NCBI GenBank assembly: GCA_003313425.1
Contig: NHZP01000006.1
Location: 682,001 to 746,000 of the forward strand
DNA length: 64,000 bases
Source: Pseudopyrenochaeta lycopersici
Lineage: Eukaryota > Ascomycota > Dothideomycetes > Pleosporales > Pseudopyrenochaetaceae
Direction: 5' to 3'
Under the pieces are notes generated by a model. That model was not told the DNA's origin. It saw only the letters and a list, made by a program, of their open reading frames with translations, and did not search any database. Below are positions 24,101-36,700 of this stretch, one piece after another. Every line of letters begins with the position of its first letter. Position 1 is the stretch's first letter. Made by a program: the position numbers and the translations under genes.

Positions 24101-26869
24101 GGAAGTACTACGACGATTAAGGAACTACTACCTTAAGTTAAAACTAGAAAAGTGCGAATTTTATAAAGAAGAGGTAGAATTCCTAAGACATATAGTTAGA
24201 AGATAAGGAGTGCAGATTAGCAAATTAAAAATTAGGACAATCTAAGAATAGAAGACACTACAAACAGTTAAAGATATTTAGTTATTCTTAGGATTTATTA
24301 ACTTTAATTAATAATTTATTAAGGACTTTACTAAGATTACAACACCCTTAATAAAACTAATAAAAAAAGATAAAAAGTAGGACTAGAATAAAGAACAATA
24401 ATAAGCCTTTAAGATGTTGAAAGAAGCCTGCGTAGCTGAACTAGTACTTATATCATTTACTAGTAGACAACTACTAAAGATCGAAACTAACGCATCAGAC
24501 CTCGCAATTAGAGCAGTAGCTTTACAGAAAAAGGACAGAAAATAGCACCCTATAGCGTATTACTCGCGTAAGTTCTTATAAATAGAAGAATAATATAATA
24601 TCTATAATAAAGAACTAAAAGCTATCGTTAACGCACTGCGATATTAGAGAGCATATGCAGAAAGTTACTTAGAACTTACTATTTACACTAACTACTAGAA
24701 CCTAACATACTTCACAACAATAAAATAACTAAACTAAAGATAAGTAAGATAGTTAGAACTCCTAGGATAATATAAGTTTAAGATTATCTATATACTAGGA
24801 AAAGAAAATAGAAGAGCAGACGCACTAAGCAGAAGACATAATGTAATAAGGAAGAAAACTAAAGTTCGCATAGTAATCCTAAAAATAAATAAAGATAGAA
24901 CTTTAGGACCTTTATAAGAATACTACGTAATCTTAAAAATATAAGCAGAAGTCCCTAAAGACTTACACGAAACTATTATCTAATAACATTATAACAATCT
25001 AATATATAGACACCTAGGAATTATAAAAATAACAGAACTTATCTAATAAAACTATAACATCACAAACCTAAGGTAAAAAGTAGAAACACATATTAAGAAA
25101 TGTGTACCCTGCTAATAAAACAAACATACTACTTATGCACCCTACAGCAAGTTATAGGTAGTTAAGATACCTACAAAACTATAAGAAGATATAGCAATAG
25201 ACTTTATTACAGATTTACCTAAGTCTACAGACAAAGTAACTAGATATAAGTATAATGCGATATGCAACGTAGTATACAGATGTATTAAATACGCAGAGTT
25301 TATACTATTTAGAAAGAATTTTACAGCACTATAACTCGCAGAAATAATAAAAGACTAAATATTCTAATACTACAGCATACTAAAGACTATTATTAGTAAT
25401 AGAGATAAGTTATTTACATCTAATTTCTAGTTAACCTTTATAGCTAAGATAAGTACTTAAAGGAAACTATCTACAGCATACTACCTAGAAACTAATAGAC
25501 AAACAGAACAAACAAACAGGACCTTGAAATAATATCTACGAACGTACTATAATAAATAACAGAATAACTAGGTATTACTGTTACCTACAGCCTAAATCGC
25601 GTTTAATAATAGCAAATCTAAAGTAACAGGTAAAACACTGTTCTACGCCTATTACGGGAAACACCTAAACCTATTTAAAAGAAACTTTCTAAGTGTTAAA
25701 GCGGAAGCCGCAGTTAGGATAGCAGGAGAACTGCAGGTAACGCTAAAATAATTACAAGAAAGACTTAAGAAAAGATAAGGACAACAAATTTTATATATTA
25801 ATAAGAAAAGAAAAACAGCACCTCAGCTAAAAAAAGGGGATAAAGTATACTTACTTATAAAAAACCTACGCACGAAATAACCTAATAAGGGGTTAGACTA
25901 CGTTAAGGTTAGACCGTTTTTAATTAAATAACGTAACAGACTAGTTACGTATACATTAGAACTACCTAAAGACGTAAAAATCTACCCTAAGTTCTATATT
26001 AAGTTACTAGAACTAGCACACCTAGTAACGCTACTACAGAAGACTTTTAGGTACGAGACTAAAGAAGAGACAAAGTACGAAGTTAAGAAGATCTTTAATA
26101 AGAGACGCTTAAAGATTACAGAAAACTAATATAGAGAAAGAGAGTACCTTGTAAAATAGAAGGACTACCCTAACTTAGAAAATATATAAGAACCTAAATT
26201 AAACTTAAGAAACTGTAAGGAATAAATTAGTAAATATAACTGCGACAGAGAATAAAAAGAAGTTAAGTATTAGAATTATAACTAACCTAATCTAATGACG
26301 TAATTCTTAAAGGAAGAAGGTTACCTTTAAGCTAGGACAGAGTAAAGACGCTCTAGTCTAAGGCAGAAGTACCAGGCATTAGCCCTTATTTAAGAACATC
26401 GACCTTATAATTAATATCCTTAATCGCCTCTAACGCCTTAATCTCTTCTGTAATATAACTAGAATCGTCTACCTATTATTACTTATAACGCTATAACAAC
26501 TTTTATTATTTATAAAGTTAATTCTTTTTCGCGCAAGCAGTAAGAAGAGTATTTAGCGCCTTCTCTTCTACGTCGTCAGCCTCAGCTTCTTATACGTCTA
26601 ATTAAGCTAATTCCTTATCTAAATAAGAAAAGTTTAGAACTAGCATATCTACTAGCTCGTATAATAACACCCTATTTTAATAATAATTCCTATACTTCTC
26701 TTTTAACAATAATATCCTACACTCTAACTTCTTCTTTAAATAATATTTACAAGAGACTATAGCAACCTAACTAATAGTATTTATGCGATCTCTAACAGAA
26801 TAATAATAAGCAGTACTACGAGAAGCTATAGGTTAGTTATAAGGATATAAGGACTAGAGGGGGGGATAG

Positions 26870-27264
26870 TATTATAAATAGGAAGTAGGAAGGCGGCGGT
26901 TATAAGGATAAGGGAAGAGGCACGGACAGCCAGCGAGGAGACCGAGCCTCTGAACTAACTAATAACGCTAGGATCACGTAATCCTAGGAAACCCACGCTA
27001 AGACGGACTATGTCCTATAGGACAGAGACAAACCTAGAAATCCTAGAGGGGGCCTTATAGGAATCCTATAAGACAATCATATATATAGACTCGCATAATA
27101 TAGCCCTACGGCACATTGTAATCAACTTAAGACAATCCACGAGTATACTACTATTTAATACTTCCACCTTCGACCTAGCCTGCACATCTAAAGAATACTC
27201 TAAAGATATCCACTAGTTAACACCAGTTGCTTTATATTGTAACCACTTAATTAGATCTTTAACA
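26870..27264 (+). repeat. Right LTR of gypsy-B (395 bp)
   Basis: The 5' terminus has decayed from TGTTACGAAC to TATTATAAAT by G-to-A and C-to-T changes. The 3' end TTTAACA is intact. The TAATC TSD follows at 27265-27269. Confidence 0.93.
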
Positions 27265-28138
27265 TAATCCTTATTTAGTAACAGCGTTATTAGAAGCTTA
27301 TAATAGATTAATATATTATTATCCTATTAAGGAAGATAATATAGATAAATTAAAAGATTTATATTTAATAACTCTATTAAATCCTAAATTTAAGTTAGGT
27401 TTATTTACTACTTTAAAGTTTAGTATAAATAAAATTAACTTAATAAAAGAGTACTTTTTAGAAATATATAATAGGTATAAAATAGAGTATCTAAATAATA
27501 GAAACACTATTAGTATTAGAGATAGATCTAGTTTAGATATAAATAAATCTATAGATTTAGAAGATTATAATAGTAATAACGAGTTTTATAAAGATAATAA
27601 TATTAATATAGTAGAAGAAAAAGAAGAAATATATATATATTTAGAAGAAGATAGAATATCTAAAGAAATAGATATGGTTAACTATTATAAAGTAAATAAA
27701 ATTAGACTACCTATTATATATAATATAGCTAAGGATTATTTATCTATATTAGCTACTTCTAATCCTAGCGAATCTACTTTTAGTAAAGTTAGTAATATAG
27801 TAACTAAAAAAAGAAACAGATTATTACCTACTACTATAAAACAATTAATTTGCTTAAAATCGTGGAATATTATAGAAGATGAAGAATTACTATTAAATGA
27901 TAATAAATATAACTTTAATACTAGTACTACTATAAATACTAATATAAAGAATACTAATACAGAAAATAGTAATATAAATACAAATACTAATTTAGATAAT
28001 ATAATAGATATAGAAGATATAGAAGATCTAGAAGATAGAGACGATAGAGACGATAGAGAAGATAGAGAAGATACAGAAGATTATAGTTCTTCTAGTAGGT
28101 TAAATAGTAGTAATAGTAGTACTAATTATAGTATATAA

Positions 28139-28383
28139 ACTAAATATAGCTTTAATTTTAATATAGATATTTAGATAGATAGGTAGATAGGTAGATAGAA
28201 AATATAAAATCTTTTAAAAAACTTACTTATCTTATATACTAACTATTACTAGTGTCTTACTTACTACTTACTAGTATTTATCTATAAGTTTATAATAGTT
28301 TTATATAATATTATTTAACTTTTAATAAATTAGTAATTTCTAATTTACTAAATTACTAATTTTACTAATTTCGCCCATCACTG
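28139..28383. other. hAT-A right terminus
   Basis: A 245-bp AT-rich tail after the transposase stop: GATAGATAGGTAGATAG-type short repeats, then degenerate TAGTAATT/ACTAATTT motifs and the terminal CCCATCACTG (28374-28383). Confidence 0.8.
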
Positions 28384-28391
28384 TCTTACTC

Positions 28392-30225
28392 TAGGAAATA
28401 CTTCTCCTCCTCTATAGTTAGTTTTAGGACCGCTAGCAGTAATATTATCTATAAAAGGAATAGTATATAGCTAATAATCCTTTATAATCTTTATAACTAC
28501 TTACTAAAAGACTGCAACTAAGTTAGTCGCGCCTTAAACTATTATATAGTATTAAAGTAAACTAACTAGCGTATAAAAGGTAGTTATGTCTCTGCTGTCT
28601 AGATAAAGTATAATCTAGTTATATCCTAAAAATAGATCTATAAGAGATAGAATTTAACATCTACTAAAACGCTTAGAGAATTTATCTGCTGTTAGAGGCA
28701 GATTAGCATCCCTAAGAGATACTGCGTTTATCTTAATTAACCTAAGTATTATCTAATAACTCTTATCCTTCTTTTTAACTAGAAACTATAAGTTTCTGTA
28801 CTAACTAGCGCATCTTTCTAGTACCCCTTAATTAAGTCTGTTATTAAATATTATAACTACCTCTTCCTTAATAGCTTACGCTATTAGGAATAATTTTTCT
28901 TACTAAGCTTTATATTTAATAGTCTGTATCTTATATAGAGGACACATATCCTTAATAATTTATCCTATCTTAGAGAAAGTAAAAGTAATCGCGCCTTCTC
29001 TGTTTATTAACATTTTAATAAATAACTAAACTTCTAATTTTATTAACTTAGATCTAAACTTTTATAAGGCTAGCTATTCTAGTATTAATCTTATACCTTA
29101 TAGGAATACTATATATCTGCACTTAAAAAGGTAATTAAAAGGTCTAATATTAGGAGGTCTTAGACTTTTTCTTAAGAGTTGCAGTTTAATAGTATATCGC
29201 TTCTAATCCTTACGCCTAAACTCCTTAATATCTAATACCGCAGGAATATCTACAGGTCGCACCTTATTAGCTACCCTCTTATATAAGGTATTAACCTAAC
29301 TATCTATATACTTCCTTCTCTTTTCCTATTACGCCTAACAGTTAAGTTTACATATAACTAAAAAAGACTCTAATTCTTGCACAGCTAAAGGATCCTTAGA
29401 GGCTCTAACTGCATAGCTTATTACTTACTTTACCTATTCTTTAAATTACTACTTATTATTAGTTATAAAAATAGGTAAAAATTTACTAAATCTAACAGAA
29501 GCTTTTATAAACTTAGCCTCCTAAATATACTTAACCTAAGCATAAGATAAATAAGATTCTAAACTAAAATATCGTCCTAGGTATTGTAAAGATTATATCT
29601 TTTTATAAGCTTTTAAGTTATAAATAGCTCTATCTTATAGAGCGTATAAAACTATCTAAGATTAAATCTTAAAGCACTTAAATAGAGCGAGTAACTATAG
29701 AGTTACAGCTGTTTCTAGTTTCTAAGATAAACTATTAAGACTCTTAAGATTCTTAGTTAAAAGTTAATATAGAGTAATAACCTAGGTTATTACTTTATAA
29801 CTCCTCTTTACTCCTCTTTACCCCTCTTACCCCTCGCTTATAAATCTAATTTATAAGCATAGAAGGATATTTTATCTTTTATTAGTTAGTTATAGTTTAG
29901 CTTAGTAATCTTATTTTATGTCTATAAAAGTAGGGCTTACCTCTACTTTTATTCTGCACCTAGCAACAATAAAATATATTTTATTATTACCTCTTACTTA
30001 ATCCTTATTAAGGTTACGCTTCTTACTTATATATTATATAAGCAGAATTACTATATATAGCTAGTAGCTAGGTCCTACTATATATAGGAGGAAGTCTATT
30101 ATATCTTTATCTATCCTACTATTATAAGATATATATTATAGTACTAGTCTACTTTAGTACTAGCTTAAATCTATTTATAGATTTAACCTTACCTCCCTCG
30201 AAGACTTCCTTACAGGTATCTTCTA
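28392..30225 (-). pseudogene. gypsy-C reverse transcriptase block
   Basis: Minus-strand reading near 28818-28768 gives ERCAS.YRNL.FLVKKKDKSY, followed by ILRLIKINAVSLRDANLPLT. This is the classic RT motif order (basic-hydrophobic FLV.KKDK, then a conserved LRDANLP-like stretch). Trp and Gln codons have become stops. Bounded on the left by the hAT-A TSD and on the right by the MITE TSD (CTTAAATC, 30226-30233). Confidence 0.68.
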
Positions 30226-30233
30226 CTTAAATC

Positions 30234-30658
30234 CAGTGATGGGAGCTTACTATTGAAAAATAGTAACTACTATTTTTTTAAAAAGTTTATATTAAATTAC
30301 TTAGTAATCCTAAAATTCTAATATTCTAGACTAGAATACTACTTAATCTAAAGATTAATTTTAGAATTTTAGAATTTCCTAAATAGGCTTAGTTCTTTAG
30401 GGAAAAATTTAAGAAGAAAAAAATAGTAAGCTAAATTAGTAAATTAGTAATTACTATTTAGCTTACTATTTTTTTTCTTAAAAATGTTATTATTAAGGAA
30501 CTAGGCCTATTTAAGAAATTCTTAAATTCTAAAATTAATCTTTAGATTAAGTAGTATCCTATTCTAGAATATTAGAATTTTAGGATTACTAAGTAATTTA
30601 GTATAAACCTTTTAAAAAATTTAAAAAAATAGTAATTACTAATTTTTGCCCATCACTG
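30234..30658. mobile_element. 425-bp foldback MITE with hAT-A-type ends
   Basis: Starts CAGTGATGGG and ends CCCATCACTG, identical to the expected hAT-A termini, with an exact 8-bp TSD CTTAAATC (30226-30233 and 30659-30666). The two halves are near-complementary over most of the length (for example AAGATTAATTTTAGAATTTTAG against its inverse near 30520), meeting around 30450. There is no coding capacity. It is probably mobilised by the hAT-A transposase. Confidence 0.93.
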
Positions 30659-30666
30659 CTTAAATC

Positions 30667-32360
30667 TAGACACTCCTCCCTAGAAAGAGTATCTACTACG
30701 TGTTTTCCTTATCTTTAAGAGTTAGCATATAGTCTCTTAGATATAGCAGAGCAGGATTAGAGGCTATAAAGATAGCGTTCCTGGCTCTATTCTTAGAAAT
30801 AATCCTGTACGTAATCCTTCTATATACGTTATACTAAATTAATAACCTTACTAAAGCGCACTAAGGTCTACCTAAAATTACTAATCGTATTAGGTTTTAA
30901 ATAATCCTAAAGTAACTAATAATAGTTACCTCTCCTACTTTAACTAGGACACTCTACGCAGTTCTTATAAAAGGATTAGTACTTCTATTTATAGTAACTA
31001 CTCTATCTTAATATAAGCTACCTTACTTATAGTCTCTTTATATAAGCTTTAATACTTTAGCTGTACTATATCTTAAAGGGTTTATCTATGCGCTAGTGTT
31101 AATAAGATACTTTACTATATGCCTATTAAATAAGGCTTAGCAGGTTAGAAGGTTACACTGCACGTAAGCTATGCCTATCTTCTTTTAAATTATCGTAGCT
31201 TCTTATTTAGTAAGATTAACTAAAGCTTTATACTAAGTATTATATATTCCTAGGGCTTTATACCTAGTTTAGGTATTAAAAATCTTAAATTATATTAAGT
31301 TAAGCCCTAAATTTAGTCCTTTTTTAAGACTAACAGTCTCTAATTAATTTAATTTAACCTTTTCTTTATTAGAAAAATGCCTCTAAATATCCCTAATAAC
31401 ATAAGCAGACGCAGGGTTATACAGGGTAAGGCACTGCAGTATCAGCTAATTAGGCTTTAGTAGGTCTCGCTTAGCTAACTAAGCAATTACTAATTAGCTA
31501 GCCGGCCTAATACTTAATTCTACAGCGTTCACGCTAGCTAACAACGCGGCAGGCTTATTAATTGCTTTTAATATATTTCTAACTTATTTTTAAAGCTAAT
31601 ATTAGCTTATAAGGTCCCTAAAAGTTATACTACGCACCTCCTAACGCAGTATAGTAGTAGTAATATAGTTTAGATGCGGGCCTAGCAAATAACAGAGCTC
31701 TATATTAGTAAGGCTGTTATTCTAGTTCTTCTTTTTCTTATTCTAACTAATAAATTTAGGCTTAGCTTTTAAATCCTAAAAGCTTCTATTATTATCTAGA
31801 AGCTATATAAGAGAGAATAGCTTATTATAGGCTTAGCTAGTAAATAGAATTTGCTCTACTTACTTAAATTCCTTAATATCTATTAGTTTAAATACAGTGT
31901 TGCCCCTTATAGCAGGCATATAATAGTCTTTAACTATAACTTGCTTTAGTTACTTAGAATAAGGAGGCTTAGTAGGAGCTTACTTCTAAACTTTACTCTA
32001 CCTAACTTTCTTAAGAACTAGATCTTTCCTAATATTCTAACGCGTTTAAGAACGTGTTATTATATAAGTTAAGCTAGTATTTACTACTCCTTCCTTAAAA
32101 GTACCTAGAATAATGTCTTAAGATGTAACTTTATTAAGGGTAAAACACGCCTTAGTTAAGCCTCTTAGTAATATCCTAATATTCTAAAAGTTTAGAAGAT
32201 CCTTAGTTAGGCTTATAGCTGCCCTACTATATCTATCTTCTATAATTATATTTATATTAGGACTAACTACCTTCTATTACTGCGCAGCTAGTAGTCTAAG
32301 CTTTTAATATTAAGTAGGCCTTACGTCTACTCTATTAAACTTCTCTAGATATACTACTAA
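30667..32360 (-). pseudogene. gypsy-C Gag C-terminus and protease block
   Basis: On the minus strand, a decayed zinc knuckle is readable near 31700-31650 (C-x-L-L-G-x-H-x5-T pattern). Near 31110-31080 the reading YLINTSA.IN matches a retropepsin D-T-G/S-A-E active site with Asp changed to Asn. It is followed by SVLVKVGEVTI and LIRLVILGRP (flap and I-L-G-R-P, about 30960-30870), typical of Gypsy aspartic proteases. The block ends at the mariner TA target. Confidence 0.65.
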
Positions 32361-32362
32361 TA

Positions 32363-32391
32363 CAGTGCCCTTCCAAAAGTTCTCGCCGCGC
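32363..32391 (+). repeat. Left TIR of the mariner element (29 bp)
   Basis: Exact reverse complement of 47808-47836, preceded by the TA target-site duplication. Confidence 0.97.
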
Positions 32392-33333
32392 TAGTGCGAC
32401 GCGCACCATCACAACAACACCACCTCAACTTTGCAGTATTATAATTATGCCACCACAACGCCAAATTCTTCAAGAAATAGACTAAAAAACGCGTAGACGT
32501 CCTAATTTAACAGTCTAGCAGCGGAATTAAATTATTAGTATGCTGCATGGTGGTGCTACGGTCGCTGAAGTTGCTAACGCGTTTGGCTGCAGTGAACGCG
32601 GTATACGCGACATTAGGAAAAGATATTAATAAACTAGTAAAATAACAGATAAACCTCGCAGCGGTAGACCACCTATACTATCGCTTTATCAGAAGAAGAT
32701 TATCTATCGCAAAGCACGCGCACAGCTAAAAATTACGTATAAAGAGCTAGCTGAAGAGGCAGTAGTCATAAATCTAGATGGTACCACTTTGAAGCCACCT
32801 AGCTATTCTATATTGCGGCGGTATCTTAAAAGACAAGGCCTTACTAAATCTCCTTGTAAAAAGCGTCTAAAGCTTAACAAATCGCGTGCGTTGCAGCGGC
32901 TTAAGTTCTGTAGAGAGTACTCTTATTTCCTGTAGCATTAACGCACTATACGCTTCTTAGATAAGTGCTCCTTTTAGAAGGGCTTAGGGCAAATATAAGA
33001 GTAGGTATTTTATAATTTATAAGAGAAATAGAAGATAATAATGCTTTAAACCTATAGCTGTGGTAAGAAGGTGGCACAGATAGTGTGGGGTTTAATATGG
33101 CTGGATAAACGTGGGCGTGCACAGAGGAGCCCTCTAGTTATAATAGAGCGCGATCCTAATGCTCTAAACTATAGATACTCTGCTAAAAGTTACATTAAGG
33201 CTTTAAAGAAAGGCCTCTTACGATTATAGCGTCGTTTACAGCTTTTTATGCAGGATAACGCGCGCGTATATACAGCTGCAGCCATAAGGAGATTTCTGGC
33301 TGAGCACTATATTAGTACAGTTAACTGGCTACC

Positions 33334-33726
33334 TGTTAGGATCTGGGATCCTAGACAAGGAGGGAAAGCCTCAGGTACTGACAGCCAGTCAAGAAGCGCC
33401 AGTATCCCACTGTGTCACGCGTCACGTAACCGCTCGCTCCGCCAAGGACGAGCGCTCGCAGCGCTCGCGGCGAGCGCAACGAGCGCGTTATGTATATAGA
33501 TCACTACAATAAACCCTTATAGCTTATTATATTTAACTTAATATTATACTCTATAGTATAGTAATAGTAATACTAATTATTCTTAACTCTTAGTACTCTT
33601 TACAGAAGCACCCTCTTACTGTCTTAGTATTAAAACCCCTTCTATCTAGTCTCTCACTCTATTTTAGAGAACTAACCTTGCAGTCTTATTAGTTATCCTT
33701 ACTAATAGCCTTTAAGATTCCTTACA
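33334..33726 (+). repeat. Left LTR of gypsy-A copy 2
   Basis: TGTTAGGATC...CTTACA, 393 bp. Its 5' end is among the least mutated in the window (CTCAGGTACTGACAGCCAG retained). Confidence 0.95.
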
Positions 33727-36700
33727 CTTTAAACACCCTTAAGATAAGTAACACTAAGATAGAAACTACTAACTACTATGCTATAAGGCTAGGTAACGCT
33801 ATTACTAAACTAGACCTCTTCTATAGCGATTAGTTTAAGCTTAAGGACTAGCTACTCTAGTTTAACCTATTCTTTAAGTTTAACGTAACTACTATAGACA
33901 ACAACGACTAAGCAGTACTTATGTTAAGCTATATAAGAGGCGAAGCTGCTAAATAGGTAAAACCCTACCTAGTTAAGTACATAAGTAATAAAGAGAAGCC
34001 TTAAGAACTTATTATTATGTTTAAAAATACAGAAAGGTTTAAAGTATGCATGCGCTAAGCGTTTAGGCTCCTGAACGTGGCAACTATTACAGAGCGTAAG
34101 ATCTAAAACATGCGATAAACTAGGTCTGCGGCTAACTACACTAATAAATTTCTAGGTTACGCTAGACAGACTAGTTAGAATAACGACACCCTAAAAACTA
34201 TGTATAAATAAGGCCTGAAAGCGGACGTCTAGACTAAGCTTATGCGTACAGGCACAAAAATTATAACACTAGATAACCTAATTAATAAAACTATCTAACT
34301 AGATGTAGAGCTCTATAAGCTCTGTATGCGACTTAGAAGATAACTACTAGGATAAATAAAGGAAGATAAGAAACCTTAAAAAGACTATCATAATAAGCTA
34401 AATAACAGTTGCCTATAATATTAGTATTAACTATAAGGAGTGCCTAGATAATACCTGTTAGGGGGCCCTAAGGTAATGTATCTAGATAATCTTAATAAGG
34501 AGAAATTAGGTAAGGGCAGAAAGAAAAAAGAAATAACCTGTTTTAACTATAATAAGAAAGGCTATATAGCTAAGGACTATAGAAGTAAGAATAAGGTAAC
34601 CCTCTAGATTAATATAATAGTAGTAAAGGAAGAATACAGTAACAACAAAATATAGGAAGTTGTCGCAACCTAAGAGGAAGAGGCCTAAAATATAAAGTTA
34701 TTATAGCTACTTCTCCTAGAACCTACTAGGAAAGAGATTCTAGGAACCTAGTATAGTAATAAGGAAGAAGAGAGTAGTAGCTCCTTATCTCTAGTCTATA
34801 AAGATGTAGAGGAAGACCTTAATAATACTATAGTACTCTTAACTAAGGACTAGAAGAAGAAAAACTTCTAGAAATAATATTAACTAGGAACCCTAAGGCT
34901 ATTAACGCCTACAGAGGTAGAAAAAGATATTACAGAACTTAACTACTAACTATACGCATAACACATATATAAAGCCTAATATATTAACGCGTTAACTCTA
35001 GAAGAATAGGAAGCAGCTATAAAATAAAGAATAAGTATAATTATTCTAGCTAAATAAGTAATACAAGATATGTTGCGGGAACATTACTGCTACCCTAAAT
35101 ATTATACAAAGGCAACATAAGAATAGGCGGAAAAAGCTAAAGAAGCATAGTAACCTGTAAGCGTTAGGGACGCACTATAGAAACTTTAATAAGCTAGATA
35201 AATATAGGTACTAGAACCTCTAGTAGTTAAGACCCCTAAATATATACTATAACGCTAAATAATACTACTACTAATACGGGAAGACGCCTTCTATATACTA
35301 AACACTAAGAACCTAGTACAATAAGGGTACCTTTAAGTTAACTCTTACAGCGAAATTATGCTTATAGACAGTAAGAAGTAAGATATTTATACGCAGCTTA
35401 AATAACAAATACATTAGGAGGATAATAAAGAGAATATTAACCCTCTCTAGCATCTTACAGAAGAAGAAGCCTAAGAAATATATAAGCACGCTAAGGCAGC
35501 TTAGACCCTATATACTATGCGTAAAGGACTACAGAAACTAGTACTAGACTACTTGATAGATCTACGTAACAAGCGACACAGTGTTATCTACTAGTCCTTT
35601 TATACTACAGACCTGTGTACAATCTACTATTTAAGTAAAACAGAATAAGAATACTTCCCTTACTTATTTTACTAATGCAAATACTAATAGTATAATTGTT
35701 TTAAAGTTAAATGCGACAACTACCTATAGGATAAGAGGACTGTCCTCTACTTCTTAGGAAATAACGACTCTGCAGCTACTATAGTAATGCAGCTAGTCTT
35801 TAATAGAGAATGTAATTAGTAATAATAGCAAACGTGCCTTAACTTAGATTGCCTTAAGTATAAAGATATTAAGATACTAAATAGGTATTAGGAGGAGCCT
35901 TTTTTAGGGTTACGCCTACTAATAGGTAAGAACTGCGAACCCTATACGTAACAGGCACACAAGGACTCTTTAAGCTAAATATTAAGCTTAATAGAAGCTA
36001 GATAAAGGCATTAGTAGATTCTAGAGCATAATAGAGCTATATTTCTGCGCGAGTAATAGAATAAGCTAGCCTTATCCTATTGTTGAAATTAGTCCTATAT
36101 CTATTAATAGTCGCTGATGGGTAACTAATGCTATTAGAGTCTGTAATCACACACAAAGTACAGAGCGTGCAACTTATTATCTAGAACTATAGGGAAACGA
36201 TTAACCTAGACGTCTTCAGACTATTATAGTATAATATGATACTAGGACTCCTATAGTTAAGAGAACATAGTCTAGATATAAATTAGAAAAGGAAAAAGTT
36301 CTTGTTTAAATACTGTAGAACAGACACAACTACGAGTAAGCTTACGCTGCGGCTAAGTGCCTAGGTAGATAAGAAGATAATAATTAGAATCCTTACTTCG
36401 AATAAGGACGGCCTTAGGACACGAGGGTCTAACTCAGCAGGTACTAATAGGAGGCCCTTAGACTAACAAGCTAGAGTTAAGGAGTAAAGCGCAACTCTAG
36501 TAATCCCTAACAAGTATAAAGAATATAAGTTACTCTTTTAGGAAGAGATAACTATAAAAGTATTACCTAAATATTAACCCTAGGATTATAAGATTATCCT
36601 ACAGGAAAGAAAGTAACTAACTTTCAGCCTAATTTACGGTTTATTAGAAAAGGAACTTAAGACCCTGCGCGAATATATTAAGACGAACTTAAAAAAGAAA

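Larger units (their letters stand above)
20733..27264 (+). mobile_element. Ty3/Gypsy chromovirus gypsy-B, complete with two LTRs, inserted in hAT-A
   Basis: The 395-bp LTRs (20733-21127 and 26870-27264) flank a single degraded gag-pol, and the element is bounded by the 5-bp TSD TAATC (20728-20732 and 27265-27269). Reading through RIP stops on +: a zinc-knuckle relic near 21930-21980 (Cys mostly changed to Tyr), protease D-S-G as D-S-R near 23020-23050, RT with MPFSLIN and YLDNILVYS (24042-24071, the second catalytic Asp of YLDD now Asn), RNase H, integrase, and a chromodomain relic LVKQKDYPNLENI near 26150-26190. It differs clearly from gypsy-A, so it is a separate family. Its insertion cut the hAT-A transposase between residues about 551 and 552. 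Confidence 0.94.
19079..28138 (+). pseudogene. hAT-A transposase (840 aa), one stop and a gypsy-B insertion
   Basis: Two segments, 19079-20732 and 27270-28138, join in frame when gypsy-B and one copy of its 5-bp TSD are removed: 2523 nt, 841 codons. The only in-frame stop is TAA at 19145-19147, where CAA (Gln) is expected. Domains in order: a BED-like zinc finger (INCTSCTYSTISTW, then NTSNLK and LKH; residues about 45-80), a poly-Asn run from an AAT repeat, the RNase H-like core with LDTW (first catalytic Asp) and AITRDNAS (second Asp), then the hAT C-terminal dimerisation domain LATSNPSESTFSKVSN...RNRLLP...LICLKSW at about 27750-27870. The length fits an autonomous hAT. Codons are strongly AT-biased, yet the frame is otherwise unbroken. 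An acidic Asp/Arg/Glu tail ends the protein. Confidence 0.9.
17037..28383 (+). mobile_element. hAT-A: hAT DNA transposon with two divergent genes, split by gypsy-B
   Basis: Ends are CAGTAATGGG (left) and CCCATCACTG (right); the left end differs by one RIP-type G-to-A from the expected CAGTGATGGG. An exact 8-bp TSD TCTTACTC flanks both sides. It encodes a hAT transposase on + (19079-28138, interrupted by gypsy-B) and an accessory gene on - (17315-18137), with a 41-bp tandem repeat array between their start codons. Without gypsy-B the element is about 4.8 kb. Subterminal regions are dense in the palindrome TAGTAATTACTA. The MITE at 30234 has the same terminal 10 bp. Confidence 0.93.

Noticed and set aside
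27319..27507. Minus-strand 62-codon frame
   Set aside because: Shadow of the hAT-A transposase, which is read without stops on the plus strand there.
33248..33499. 83-codon open frame starting MQDNARVYTAAAIRRFL
   Set aside because: It is a chimera: the first 28 codons are mariner transposase and the rest reads into the gypsy-A LTR.
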